Program-made: the position numbers and the translations under genes
Assembly: GCF_026712205.1 (NCBI RefSeq)
Contig: NZ_JAPPUW010000010.1
Span: 62,001 to 126,000 of the forward strand
Source: Pelomonas aquatica
GTDB lineage: Bacteria; Pseudomonadota; Gammaproteobacteria; Burkholderiales; Burkholderiaceae_C
Length of the DNA stretch: 64,000 nt
Reading direction: 5' to 3'
The notes under the pieces: model-generated
Database searches by the model: none
Seen by the model: only the letters and a program-made list of their open reading frames with translations
Told to the model about the DNA's origin: nothing
Part shown: in pieces, positions 9,509-18,740 of the stretch
Layout of the letters: each line of letters begins with the position of its first letter
Numbering within the stretch: position 1 is the stretch's first letter

Positions 9509-9985
9509 CTACAAGAACCGCTCCAGCAGCCGCCTGGAATGCTTGTCCAGCGCCCAGCGGTCCGGCACCTGCAGCTGCACGCCGTGCGTGGACGTGATCA
9601 GCAGCCGGCCTTCTTCCAGGCGGCGGATGTCTTCCTCGCTCTTCAGCACGAAGTCGACCTCGCCGCGGTCGGTCTCGATGCGCCAGGTGCTGGGCGTCGC
9701 GAAGGTGTTCACGGCGATCAGGCGCTTGAGCGTCGGATGGAATTCGCGGGCGGCGAGTTCGCTCTCCAGCAGGCGGCGCGGGCCGTCGGGCAGGGCGGAC
9801 AGGTGCTCGACCCAGGCCAGCTCGTGGCCATGGCTACCGACCAGGGACAGGCCTTCGTCCGGCGCCGAGATCGGGTGGGCGCGCACCGGCGTCACGCCGA
9901 CGTGGGCGTCGCCGTTCAGGTCGGTCAGCACCAGCCGGCCGTTGGCATCGAGGTGCAGGTCGCGGAAGGGAAGCGTCGTGCTCAT
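9509..9985 (-). CDS. DUF1854 family protein associated with cyanophycin metabolism
   Basis: The 158-residue soluble protein begins MSTTLPFRDLHLDANGRLVL and contains the DUF1854 core (VNTFATPSTWRIETDRGEVD, then FVLKSEEDIRRLEEGRLLI). Family knowledge: this protein is repeatedly found beside cyanophycin synthetases together with the ABC transporter encoded just upstream. Biochemistry is unknown. Its ATG (9983-9985) overlaps the ABC transporter stop in an ATGA junction, so the two are translationally coupled. No signal peptide or membrane segment is visible. Confidence 0.85.
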   Translation of the reverse strand: MSTTLPFRDLHLDANGRLVLTDLNGDAHVGVTPVRAHPISAPDEGLSLVGSHGHELAWVEHLSALPDGPRRLLESELAAREFHPTLKRLIAVNTFATPSTWRIETDRGEVDFVLKSEEDIRRLEEGRLLITSTHGVQLQVPDRWALDKHSRRLLERFL

Positions 9986-12237
9986 GCGTTCACCGTGTGC
10001 GCATTCGGGTTGGGGGCCACGACCATCAGGCCGCCGTCCTCGGCGGCCTCGGCGTCGACGCGGCGGGCCTGGGCCTCCCACAGGCGCCAGTAATGGCCCT
10101 GCCGGGCGATCAGCTCGTCGTGCGGGCCCAGCTCGACGATCTCGCCGCGGTCCATGACGACGAGGCGGTCGGCCTTGCGCAGCGTGGACAGGCGGTGGGC
10201 GATGGCGATGGTCGTGCGGCCCTTGACGAGGTTGTCCAGCGCGCGCTGGATCTCCTTCTCGGTCTCGGTGTCGACGGCCGAGGTCGCCTCGTCGAGGATC
10301 AGGATGGCCGGGTCGATCAGCAGCGCGCGGGCGATGGAGATGCGCTGGCGCTCGCCGCCCGACAGGCCCTGGCCGCGCTCGCCGACGAGGCTGTCGTAGC
10401 CATGCGGCAGGCGCAGGATGAACTCGTGGGCATGGGCCGCGCGGGCGGCGGCCACGATCTCGTCGCGCGTCGCGTCCGGCTTGCCGTAGGCGATGTTCTC
10501 GGCGATGGTGCCGAAGAACAGGAAGGGCTCCTGCAGCACCAGGCCGATGTGGCGGCGGTAGTCGGCCACCTTCACTCTGCGCAGGTCCGTGCCGTCGACC
10601 TTGATGGCGCCCTCGGTCACGTCGTAGAAGCGGCAGATCAGGTTCACCAGCGTGCTCTTGCCCGAGCCGCTGTGGCCCACCAGGCCCACCATCTCGCCGG
10701 GGCGGATGTCGAGGTTGAGCGTGCGGATGACGGAGCGCGAGCCGTAGCGGAAGTTGACGCCCTGCAGGGAGATGGCGCCGGTCACGTTCTCGAACGGCTG
10801 GGGGTTGACCGGGTCGGGCACGTTGGAGACGTGGTCCAGGATGTCGAAGATGCGCTTGGCGCCGGCCGCGGCCTTCTGCGTGACGGACACGATGCGGCTC
10901 ATCGAGTCGAGGCGCCCGTAGAAGCGGCCGATATAGGCCAGGAAGGCGGTCAGCGTGCCCACCGTGATGCTCTGGTGGGCGATCAGCCAGATGCCGACGC
11001 CCCAGACGACCAGCAGGCCCATCTCGGTCAGCATCGCGACGCTGGGCGTGAACAGGCTCCAGGTCTTGTTCAACCGGTCGTTGACCTGCAGGTTCTTCTG
11101 GTTCGCGTCGCGAAAGCGCGTGGCCTCGCGCTTCTCCTGGGCAAAGGCCTTCACGACGCGGATGCCCGGGATGGTGTCGGCCAGCACATTGGTGATCTCG
11201 CCCCAGACGCGGTCGATCTTCTCGAAGCCGGTGCGCAGCTTGTCGCGCACGAGGTGGATCAGCCAGGCGATGAAGGGCAGCGGCACCAGCGTCGCCAGCG
11301 CCAGGCCGGGATGGATGCTGAACAGGATGAGGGCCGTCATCGCCAGCATCAGCACATCGGTGATGAAGTCCAGCGCGTGCAGGCTCAGGAACACCGAGAT
11401 GCGGTCCGTCTCCGAGCCGATGCGCGACATCAGGTCGCCGGTGCGCTTGTTGCCGAAGTATTCGAGCGACAGGCCGAGCAGGTGCTCGAAGGTCGCCGTG
11501 CGCAGGTCGGCCGCGATGCGCTCCGAGACCAGGGCCAGCAGATAGGTCTTGGCCCAGCCCAGCGCCCACGAGAACAGCGCCGCGCCAAGCAGGCCGCCCA
11601 GCAGCCACATGACGAGGCCGGGGTCGATGGCCTGGCCGTTCTGGAAGGGGATCAGCACCTTGTCCATCAAGGGCATGGTCAGATAGGGCGAGACCAGCGT
11701 CGCGCCGGTCGCGCCCATCATCAGCGCGAAGCCGAGCAGCAACTGGCCCTGGTAGGGCCGCGCGAAGCGCCACAGCCGCAGCAGCACCCAGGTGCTGGGC
11801 GGCGTGCCGGCCTCGCCGAAGTCGAAGCCGGAGTCCTCGCCCTCGGCCTCGTCGTCGAGCACGACATGGCCGGCCAGGCGCTGCAGCTCGCGCTCGAAGC
11901 CGGCGGCAAAGCGCACGGCGGCCGGGTTGCAGGCCAGCGTGAAGCGCCAGCGCGCCAGGCGCCGGTCGGCGCCGAACAGCTCCATGAAGGCCAGGCCGCC
12001 GTGGTCGATGAGCCTGAGGCTCTGGCCGACGGCCAGCGGGAACTCGGCCCAGCCGCCGCCCGCGGGCTCGAAGGCCAGCAGGCGTGAATTCGTCAGCGCG
12101 ATCAGCCCCTGGGCGAAGCGGCCGTCGGCGCCCAGGTCAACCTCCAGCGTGGCCACCACGTTCTCGCCGGCCAGGAGCCGCCCCTGCAGGGTGGCCATTT
12201 GCGGATGATGCGCTGTGACGGGAGGGTGGTCTTGCAT
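9982..12237 (-). CDS. ABC exporter-type transporter (fused membrane and ATPase domains) of the cyanophycin locus
   Basis: The product has about 751 residues. An N-terminal soluble domain of roughly 150 residues (opening ATLQGRLLAGENVVATLEVD) precedes a six-helix ABC type-1 exporter membrane domain (about 165-460). A C-terminal ATPase follows with Walker A GHSGSGKST (near 522), signature LSGGERQ (near 627), Walker B AILILDEATS and the H-loop IAIAHRLST. It should work as a homodimer in the inner membrane. The substrate is unknown; products or precursors of cyanophycin (Asp-Arg peptides) are an inference from position. ATG 12237 (MQDHPPVTAHH) is chosen over an upstream in-frame start at 12291 inside the divergent promoter region. 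Confidence 0.88.
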   Translation of the reverse strand: MQDHPPVTAHHPQMATLQGRLLAGENVVATLEVDLGADGRFAQGLIALTNSRLLAFEPAGGGWAEFPLAVGQSLRLIDHGGLAFMELFGADRRLARWRFTLACNPAAVRFAAGFERELQRLAGHVVLDDEAEGEDSGFDFGEAGTPPSTWVLLRLWRFARPYQGQLLLGFALMMGATGATLVSPYLTMPLMDKVLIPFQNGQAIDPGLVMWLLGGLLGAALFSWALGWAKTYLLALVSERIAADLRTATFEHLLGLSLEYFGNKRTGDLMSRIGSETDRISVFLSLHALDFITDVLMLAMTALILFSIHPGLALATLVPLPFIAWLIHLVRDKLRTGFEKIDRVWGEITNVLADTIPGIRVVKAFAQEKREATRFRDANQKNLQVNDRLNKTWSLFTPSVAMLTEMGLLVVWGVGIWLIAHQSITVGTLTAFLAYIGRFYGRLDSMSRIVSVTQKAAAGAKRIFDILDHVSNVPDPVNPQPFENVTGAISLQGVNFRYGSRSVIRTLNLDIRPGEMVGLVGHSGSGKSTLVNLICRFYDVTEGAIKVDGTDLRRVKVADYRRHIGLVLQEPFLFFGTIAENIAYGKPDATRDEIVAAARAAHAHEFILRLPHGYDSLVGERGQGLSGGERQRISIARALLIDPAILILDEATSAVDTETEKEIQRALDNLVKGRTTIAIAHRLSTLRKADRLVVMDRGEIVELGPHDELIARQGHYWRLWEAQARRVDAEAAEDGGLMVVAPNPNAHTVNA

Positions 12238-12329
12238 GTTGTTGTTCGCTCTGACGGGCTGTCGCAATTCTCCCCGATGACTTCGGCGCACAATTCCACG
12301 CGCTTCCCGGCGCCCAACTCCCCCACTCC
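12238..12329. promoter_or_regulatory. Divergent promoter region of the cyanophycin locus
   Basis: The 92-bp gap separates the leftward ABC/DUF1854 pair from the rightward cphA' and cphA genes, so it must hold both promoters. It is less GC-rich than its surroundings (GTTGTTGTTCGC, CACAATTCC). CACAAT (12290-12295) is a plausible rightward -10 element, but I see no convincing -35 and no clear regulator palindrome. Confidence 0.45.
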
Positions 12330-14504
12330 ATGAGCAAGAAGAACGACATCCGCCTGCTGCGCATCAACTACCTGCGCGGGCCGAATATGTGGACCTACCG
12401 GCCGGTGCTGGAGGTCTGGCTGGACCTGGGCGAGCTGGAGGACTGCCCCTCCAACCTGCTGCCCGGCTTCAACGACCGCCTGACCACCGCCCTGCCCGCG
12501 CTGATCGAGCACCATTGCGGCGTCGGCGAGCGCGGCGGCTTCATCGAGCGCCTGCGCGACGGCACCTGGATGGGCCACGTGCTGGAGCACATCGTCATCG
12601 AGCTGCTGAACCTGGCCGGCATGCCCACGGGCTTCGGCCAGACCCGCTCCACCAGCCAGCGCGGCGTCTACCGCATGGTCTTCCGCGCGCGCGACGAGCA
12701 GGTCGCCCGCGCCGCGCTCGCCGAGGGCCATGCGCTGCTGATGGCCATCATCAACGCCGAGGCCTTCGACGTGCCGGCCGCCGTGGCCCGCGTTCGCGAC
12801 AAGCTCGACGACTGCTACCTCGGCCCCTCCACGGCGGCCATCGTGGCCGCGGCCACGGACCGCCGCATCCCGCACATCCGGCTCAACGACGGCAACCTCG
12901 TGCAGCTCGGCCACGGCCAGCGCCAGCGCCGCATCTGGACGGCCGAGACCGACATGACCAGCGCCATCGCCGAGGGCATCGCCGGCGACAAGGACCTGAC
13001 CAAGACCCTGCTCAAGGCCGTCGGCGTGCCGGTGCCGGCGGGCCAGGAGGTCAAGACCGCCGCCGAGGCCTGGGAGGCGGCCCAGGACATCGGCCTGCCC
13101 GTCGTCGTCAAGCCCAGCGACGGCAACCACGGCCGCGGCGTCACGCTGGACATCTCGACGCAGGCCGACTGCGAGGCCGCCTTCAAGCTGGCCGATGCGC
13201 ACGGCTCGTCGGTGCTGGTGGAAAGCTATATCCGCGGCAACGAGCATCGGCTGCTCGTCGTCGGCGGCCAGGTCGTGGCGGCCTCGCGTGGCGAGGCGGC
13301 CTGGGTCCACGGCGACGGCCGCCAGACGGTCACCCAGCTCGTCGACAGCCAGATCAACGTCGACCCACGCCGCGGCCTGACCGAGGACTTCCCGCTGAAC
13401 CGCATCCGGGTCGCGGAAGACGGCGTCATCCTGCTGGACCTGCAGCGCCAGGGCCTCACGCCCGAGTCCGTGCCGGCCGCGGGCACGGCCGTGCTGATCC
13501 AGCGCAACGGCAATGTCGCGATCGACTGCACGCCCGAGGTCCACCCCGAGGTCGCCCACGCCGTGTCGCTGGCCGCCCGCACCGTGGGCCTGGACATCGC
13601 CGGCGTCGACCTCGTCACCGAGGACATCTCCAGGCCGCTGGCCGAGACCGGCGGCGCCATCGTCGAGGTCAACGCCGGCCCGGGCCTGCTGATGCACCTC
13701 AAGCCGGCCAGCGGCGCGCCCCAGCCCGTGGGCCAGGCCATCATCGACCACCTGTTCGCCGAGGACGAGTCCGGCCGCATCCCCATCGTCGGCGTCGCCG
13801 GCTCGCGCGGCGGCCACCAGATCACCCGCCTCGTCGCCTGGCTGCTGCACCTGAACGGCCGCCACGTCGGCCTGGCCTGCAAGGACGGCCTGTTCCTCGG
13901 CACGCGCCGCGTCGAGAAGCGCGACAGCGCCTGCTGGGACGCCGCCCACCGGCTGCTGATGAACCGCGGCGTCAACGCGGTCGTCGTCGAGAACGACGCC
14001 GCCTCCATCCTGCGCGACGGCCTGGCCTACGACCGCGCGACGGTCGGCGTCGTCACCGACCTCGACGGCATCGCGGCCCTGGCCGAGTTCGACGTGCAGG
14101 ACGCCGACCAGCTCTACAAGGTGCTGCGCACCCAGGTCGACGTCGTGCTCAGCGACGGCGCCAGCGTGCTGAACGCGGCCCACCCGCGCCTCGTCGACAT
14201 GGCCGAGCTCAGCGACGGCGAGGTCGTGTTCTATGCCGAGGACGGCACGCTGGAAGCCATCCGCCACCACCGCGACCGCGGCGGCCGCGCCGTCTTCCTG
14301 CGCGGCGGCGCCGCCGTGCTGGCGCAAGGCCCGGCCGAGACGCCCGGCGCCAACATCGAGGCCCTGCTGCGCCGCTTCGGCAGCAACGCGACGGACGCCG
14401 CCACGCTGCTCGCCGCCGTCGCCGCCGCCTGGGCCCTGGGCATCTCGCCCGAGCTGATCGCCGCCGGCCTCGACACCTTCGTTCCCGACCTCCACCTGGC
14501 ATAA
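12330..14504 (+). CDS. cphA': Cyanophycin synthetase-like protein CphA' with degenerate Mur-ligase domain (CphA2-like)
   Basis: This is the 724-residue paralogue of the following cphA. An N domain opens with INYLRGPNMWTYRPVLEVWL. The ATP-grasp domain is well kept (VVVKPSDGNHGRGVTLDI, VEVNAGPGLLMHLKP). In the Mur-ligase-like domain the P-loop reads VAGSRGGHQITRL instead of VTGTNGKTTVTRL, losing Lys and Thr of GKT near residue 495. The protein also ends about 140 residues early, lacking the C-terminal lobe. Family knowledge: CphA adds Asp with the ATP-grasp site and Arg with the Mur-like site, and truncated CphA2 enzymes join beta-Asp-Arg dipeptides. Here the Arg-adding activity is therefore predicted lost. 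The stop is 10 bp before cphA. Confidence 0.9.
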   Translation: MSKKNDIRLLRINYLRGPNMWTYRPVLEVWLDLGELEDCPSNLLPGFNDRLTTALPALIEHHCGVGERGGFIERLRDGTWMGHVLEHIVIELLNLAGMPTGFGQTRSTSQRGVYRMVFRARDEQVARAALAEGHALLMAIINAEAFDVPAAVARVRDKLDDCYLGPSTAAIVAAATDRRIPHIRLNDGNLVQLGHGQRQRRIWTAETDMTSAIAEGIAGDKDLTKTLLKAVGVPVPAGQEVKTAAEAWEAAQDIGLPVVVKPSDGNHGRGVTLDISTQADCEAAFKLADAHGSSVLVESYIRGNEHRLLVVGGQVVAASRGEAAWVHGDGRQTVTQLVDSQINVDPRRGLTEDFPLNRIRVAEDGVILLDLQRQGLTPESVPAAGTAVLIQRNGNVAIDCTPEVHPEVAHAVSLAARTVGLDIAGVDLVTEDISRPLAETGGAIVEVNAGPGLLMHLKPASGAPQPVGQAIIDHLFAEDESGRIPIVGVAGSRGGHQITRLVAWLLHLNGRHVGLACKDGLFLGTRRVEKRDSACWDAAHRLLMNRGVNAVVVENDAASILRDGLAYDRATVGVVTDLDGIAALAEFDVQDADQLYKVLRTQVDVVLSDGASVLNAAHPRLVDMAELSDGEVVFYAEDGTLEAIRHHRDRGGRAVFLRGGAAVLAQGPAETPGANIEALLRRFGSNATDAATLLAAVAAAWALGISPELIAAGLDTFVPDLHLA

Positions 14505-14514
14505 ACAAGAAACC

Positions 14515-17100
14515 ATGGACGTTTCCCGCACCCGCGCGCTGCGCGGCCCGAACATGTGGAGCCGCCACACGGCCATCGAGGCCGTCGTGCACTGCGCCGA
14601 CACCGAGCGCTCGCTCGAACGCCTGCCCGGCTTCGAGGCCCGCCTGCGCAAGCTCTTCCCCACCATCGGCGAGCTGCGCGCCGACGCCTCTCTGGCCCAG
14701 GTGCTGGAGCAGGCCGCGCTGGCCCTGCAGGCCCAGGCCGGCTGCCCGGTCACCTTCAGCCAGACCCACGTCACGCCCGAGGCCGGCACCTACCAGATCG
14801 TCATCGAATACAGCGAGGAAGACGTCGGCCGCCTGGCCTTCGAGCAGGCGCTGAAGCTCGTGCTCGCGGCGCTCAATAGTGACGGTAGCGGCGGCGAGTT
14901 CGACGCCGACGCCGTCATCGCGCAGCTGCGCGAGCTGGACGAGGACATCCGCCTCGGCCCCTCCACCGGCTCCATCGTCAATGCGGCCATCGCCCGCGGC
15001 ATCCCCTTCCGCCGCCTGACGCAGGGCAGCCTGGTGCAGTTCGGCTGGGGCGCCAAGCAGCGTCGCATCTGGGCCGCCGAGGTGGACGCGACCAGCGCGG
15101 TCAGCGAATCCATCGCCCAGGACAAGGACCTCTGCAAGCGCCTGCTGCAGGCCGCCGGCGTGCCGGTGCCCACGGGCCGGCCGGTCGACTCGCCGGACGA
15201 CGGCTGGGCCGTCGCGCAGGAGATCGGCCTGCCCGTCGTCGTGAAGCCTCAGGACGGCAACCAGGGCAAGGGCGTGACGGTCAACGTCGCCACGCGCGAG
15301 CACTTCGACAGCGCCTACAAGGCGGCCGACGAGATCGGCCCCGTGATGGTCGAGAAGTTCCTGCCCGGCTCGGACTACCGGCTGCTCGTCATCGGCGACA
15401 AGCTCATTGCCGCCGCGCGCCGCGACCCGCCCCACGTCATCGGCGACGCCGTGCACACGGTCAAGCAGCTGGTTGACAAGGTCAACGCCGACCCGCGCCG
15501 CGGCGATGGCCACGCGACGTCGCTGACCAAGATCCGCTTCGACGACATCGCCGTCGCGCGGCTCACGCAGCAGGGCCTCAGCCCCGAGTCCGTGCCCGAG
15601 AAGGGCCAGCGCGTCATCCTGCGCAACAACGCCAACCTGTCCACCGGCGGCACGGCCACCGACGTGACGGACGACGTGCACCCCGAGGTCGCCGCGCGCG
15701 CCATCGCCGCGGCCCAGGTCGTGGGCCTGCACGTCTGCGGTGTGGACGTGGTGGCCGAGAGCGTGCTGCGCCCGCTGGAAGAAATCAGCGGCGGCATCGT
15801 CGAGGTCAACGCGGCGCCGGGCCTGCGCATGCACCTCAGCCCCAGCTTCGGCAAGGGCCGCAACGTCGGCGAGGCCATCGTCGGCCACCTGTTCGGCGGC
15901 TCGCAGAAGTCCGGCGGCGCGGCCGAGGACGGCCGCATCCCCGTCGTGGCCGTCACCGGCACCAATGGCAAGACCACGGTCACGCGCCTGATCGCCCATC
16001 TGTTCGCCAGCTGCGGCCTCAAGGTCGGCATGACCAACACCGACGGCGTCTACGTCGACGGCCGCCAGATCGACAGCGGCGACTGCTCCGGCCCCAAGAG
16101 CGCCCGCAATGTGCTGATGCACCCCGACGTCGAAGCCGCCGTGCTGGAGACGGCGCGCGGCGGCATCCTGCGCGAAGGCCTGGGCTTCGACCGCTGCCAG
16201 GTCGCCGTCGTCACCAACGTCGGCGCGGGTGACCACCTGGGCATGAACTTCCTGCACACGGCGGAAGACCTGGTGCTGGTCAAGCGCGTCATCGTGCAGA
16301 ACGTCGCGCCCAACGGCTATGCGGTGCTGAACGCGACCGACCCGCTGACGGCGCAGATGGCCGCCATCTGTCCCGGCCAGGTCATCTACTTCGCGGCCGA
16401 CCGCCACCACCCGCTGATGGCCACGCACCGCGCCCAGGGCAAGCGCTGCGTCTATGTCGACGGCGACCAGCTCGTCGCGGCCCAGGGCGTCTGGCGCGAG
16501 AGCATCCCGCTGCGCGACGTGCCGCTGACGCGCGGCGGCCTGATCGGCTTCCAGGTCGAGAACGCGATGGCCGCCGTGGCCGCGGCCTGGGCCGTGGGCC
16601 TGGACTGGGACACCATCCGCCGCGGCGTCGGCAGCTTCGCCAACGACGCCGACAACGCGCCGGGCCGCTTCAACGTGATGGACTACAAGGGCGCCACCGT
16701 GATCGCCGACTACGGCCACAACGGCGACGCGATGAAGGCCCTGGTCGGCGCGGTGGCCGCGCTGCCGGCGAACAAGCGCAGCGTCGTCATCAGCGGCGCG
16801 GGCGACCGCCGCGACGAGGACATCCGCGTGCAGACCGAGATCCTCGGCGCCGCCTTCGACGAGGTCGTCCTCTACGAAGACGCCTGCCAGCGCGGCCGCG
16901 CGGCCGGCGAGGTCGTCGCGCTGCTGCGCCAGGGCCTGCAGGGCGCCGCGCGCACCCGGCACGTCGAGGAAATCGTCGGCGAGTTCATCGCCATCGACCG
17001 GGCGCTGGCGCGCCTGCAGCCGGGCGACCTCTGCCTGGTGCTGGTGGACCAGGTCGAGGAGGCGCTGGCCCATCTGGCCCGGCGCATCGCCGAGGCCTGA
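14515..17100 (+). CDS. cphA: Cyanophycin synthetase
   Basis: This 861-residue enzyme makes cyanophycin, a poly-Asp backbone with Arg side chains used as nitrogen/carbon reserve, without ribosomes. Domains in order are: N domain (LRGPNMWSRHTAIEAVV), ATP-grasp (VVVKPQDGNQGKGVTVNV, VEVNAAPGLRMHLSP), and Mur-ligase-like domain with intact P-loop VTGTNGKTTVTRL near residues 480-492 and C-terminal lobe (ADYGHNGDAMKAL, ISGAGDRRDEDI). Length and motifs match functional bacterial CphA. It follows cphA' by 10 bp and is surely cotranscribed. No cyanophycinase gene is present in the window. Confidence 0.95.
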   Translation: MDVSRTRALRGPNMWSRHTAIEAVVHCADTERSLERLPGFEARLRKLFPTIGELRADASLAQVLEQAALALQAQAGCPVTFSQTHVTPEAGTYQIVIEYSEEDVGRLAFEQALKLVLAALNSDGSGGEFDADAVIAQLRELDEDIRLGPSTGSIVNAAIARGIPFRRLTQGSLVQFGWGAKQRRIWAAEVDATSAVSESIAQDKDLCKRLLQAAGVPVPTGRPVDSPDDGWAVAQEIGLPVVVKPQDGNQGKGVTVNVATREHFDSAYKAADEIGPVMVEKFLPGSDYRLLVIGDKLIAAARRDPPHVIGDAVHTVKQLVDKVNADPRRGDGHATSLTKIRFDDIAVARLTQQGLSPESVPEKGQRVILRNNANLSTGGTATDVTDDVHPEVAARAIAAAQVVGLHVCGVDVVAESVLRPLEEISGGIVEVNAAPGLRMHLSPSFGKGRNVGEAIVGHLFGGSQKSGGAAEDGRIPVVAVTGTNGKTTVTRLIAHLFASCGLKVGMTNTDGVYVDGRQIDSGDCSGPKSARNVLMHPDVEAAVLETARGGILREGLGFDRCQVAVVTNVGAGDHLGMNFLHTAEDLVLVKRVIVQNVAPNGYAVLNATDPLTAQMAAICPGQVIYFAADRHHPLMATHRAQGKRCVYVDGDQLVAAQGVWRESIPLRDVPLTRGGLIGFQVENAMAAVAAAWAVGLDWDTIRRGVGSFANDADNAPGRFNVMDYKGATVIADYGHNGDAMKALVGAVAALPANKRSVVISGAGDRRDEDIRVQTEILGAAFDEVVLYEDACQRGRAAGEVVALLRQGLQGAARTRHVEEIVGEFIAIDRALARLQPGDLCLVLVDQVEEALAHLARRIAEA

Positions 17101-17147
17101 GGCTTGGCCGCATGGGCCTGGGCGCGGTCAGCGCCCGGGGCCAAGCC
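17101..17147 (+). terminator. Two-step hairpin after cphA, probable terminator
   Basis: GGCTTGGCC (17101-17109) pairs with GGCCAAGCC (17139-17147), and inside it GGGCGC (17120-17125) pairs with GCGCCC (17131-17136). It begins immediately after the cphA stop. The downstream bases (ATAATCC) give no long T-run, so it may be a weak or Rho-assisted terminator. The rest of the 194-bp gap to 17294 shows nothing else I can support. Confidence 0.5.
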
Positions 17148-17294
17148 ATAATCCGCGCGGGCGCCGCCGGGCCATGGTGGCGCCGGATCCATGCCGCTCC
17201 GGCCTGCATTCGAACCGCTTCGCGCCTGCCACGAAACCCGCGACGAACCGCCAGCCGGTGGCAGGCGCCGTCCCCCTCTCACTAGGCCGCCGCG

Positions 17295-18740
17295 ATGCGT
17301 TCAATTGCCGACTTCACCCGCCGCCTGCCGCCCTGGTGGCCCCTCGTCCTGCTGGCGCTGTGGCTGGTCGCCACGGCCGGCTGGCGGCCCGTGGCCCTGC
17401 CCGACGAAGGCCGCTACGGCGGCGTGGCCTACGAGATGCTGCGCAGCGGCGACGGGCTGACGCCAACTCTGTTCGGCATGCCCTATTTCCACAAGCCGCC
17501 GCTGATGTACTGGATCGACATTGCGGCCCTGAAAGTGCTGGGGCCCCATGCACTGGCCCTGCGCATGGCGCCGCTGGTGGGCGCCTGGGTGATGGGCCTG
17601 GCACTGTGGATCGAGGCCGGTGCGCGCTACGGGCACGACGGCGCATGCAAGGCGCTGGCCGTGCTGGCCGTGCTGCCGCTCTTCTACCTCGGCAGCCAGT
17701 ACGCCAACCACGACATGCTGGTGGCCGGCTGGATCTCGCTGGCCGTCGCCGCCGCGCGGCGTGCGCTGACGCCGCAGCGGCGCAGCCTCGCCTGGCTGTG
17801 CACGGCCTGGGGCGCGATGGCCCTGGCCCTGCTGTCCAAGGGCCTGATCGGCGTCGTGCTGCCCGGCCTCATCGTTGCCCCATGGCTGCTGGCGAACCGC
17901 CGCTGGGCCGACCTGCGCTTCGCGCTGCACCCGCTGGCCCTGCTCGTTTTCGTCGCCATCGCGCTGCCGTGGATGGTGGCCATGCAGCAGCGCTACCCGG
18001 GCTTCTTCGACTACTTCATCATCGAACAGCATTTCGCCCGCTACACCGAGGCGCGCTTCAACAACCCCCAGCCCTGGTGGTTCTTCCTCGTCGTGCTGCC
18101 GCTGGGCACGCTGCCGCTGAGCCTGCGCCTGCCCGGCGCGCTGCGCCGCACGGGCTTCGACCTCTGGTGGGTCGTCGTCATCCTGGCCTTCTTCTCGATG
18201 CCGCGCTCCAAGCTGGTCGGCTATGTGCTGCCGGCGCTGCTGCCGCTGGCCCTGCTGCTGTTCGAGGCCTGGCGCGGCCGGCGCGGCGAGCGCGCGGCCT
18301 GGGTCGTCGCGGCGCTGGTCTGCGTGCTCACGGTGCCCGCCGTCGTGTACTGGGGCCGCCCCGATCATTCGGACGTCGGCACCGCGCTGCGCGAGCGCCT
18401 GGCGCCGGGCGACCGCGTGCTGCTGACCGGCGGCTCCTTCTTCGACCTGCGCCTGCAGGCCCGCCTCGACGCGCCGCCCGCCGTGCTGGACGACTGGGAG
18501 GCGCTGCGCAGCCGGGGCGGCGACAGCTGGCGGCAGGAGCTGCTCGACGCGGCCCGCTTCGACCCCGCGCGCGGCGACGAGGTGCTGTGGACGCCGGCCC
18601 GGCTGGCCCGCGAACGCTGCCAGGCAGGCCGCATCTGGCTCGTGGCCGCGCCCGCGGACGCCCTGCCCGACGCGCGGCCCGTGTTCACCGGCCGCCGCGC
18701 GACGCTGTTCGAGCTGCCGCCACCCGCCAGTTGCCCATGA
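17295..18740 (+). CDS. ArnT-like/GT39 family polyprenyl-phosphate-dependent glycosyltransferase
   Basis: The 481-residue multi-spanning inner-membrane protein begins with a membrane helix (WWPLVLLALWLVATAGW). The family's first periplasmic loop follows, LPDEGRYGGVAYEMLRSGD, with the acidic pair that coordinates the lipid-phosphate donor, and then YFHKPPLMYW. About ten hydrophobic segments follow, then a soluble C-terminal domain (about 350-481). Such enzymes transfer a sugar from undecaprenyl or dolichyl phosphate to lipid A, protein or other acceptors; the acceptor is unknown here. Its stop overlaps the GtrA start (ATGA). With the GT2 enzyme encoded convergently it could form a donor-making plus transferring system. 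Confidence 0.85.
   Translation: MRSIADFTRRLPPWWPLVLLALWLVATAGWRPVALPDEGRYGGVAYEMLRSGDGLTPTLFGMPYFHKPPLMYWIDIAALKVLGPHALALRMAPLVGAWVMGLALWIEAGARYGHDGACKALAVLAVLPLFYLGSQYANHDMLVAGWISLAVAAARRALTPQRRSLAWLCTAWGAMALALLSKGLIGVVLPGLIVAPWLLANRRWADLRFALHPLALLVFVAIALPWMVAMQQRYPGFFDYFIIEQHFARYTEARFNNPQPWWFFLVVLPLGTLPLSLRLPGALRRTGFDLWWVVVILAFFSMPRSKLVGYVLPALLPLALLLFEAWRGRRGERAAWVVAALVCVLTVPAVVYWGRPDHSDVGTALRERLAPGDRVLLTGGSFFDLRLQARLDAPPAVLDDWEALRSRGGDSWRQELLDAARFDPARGDEVLWTPARLARERCQAGRIWLVAAPADALPDARPVFTGRRATLFELPPPASCP

Noticed and set aside
12102-14789. An 895-codon minus-strand frame opposite cphA'
   Set aside because: It overlaps the ABC gene start and the whole of cphA' and lacks any domain; codon-position shadow.
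17199-17235. Possible tRNA-like TTCGAACC segment after cphA
   Set aside because: No pairing T-stem and no cloverleaf can be drawn.
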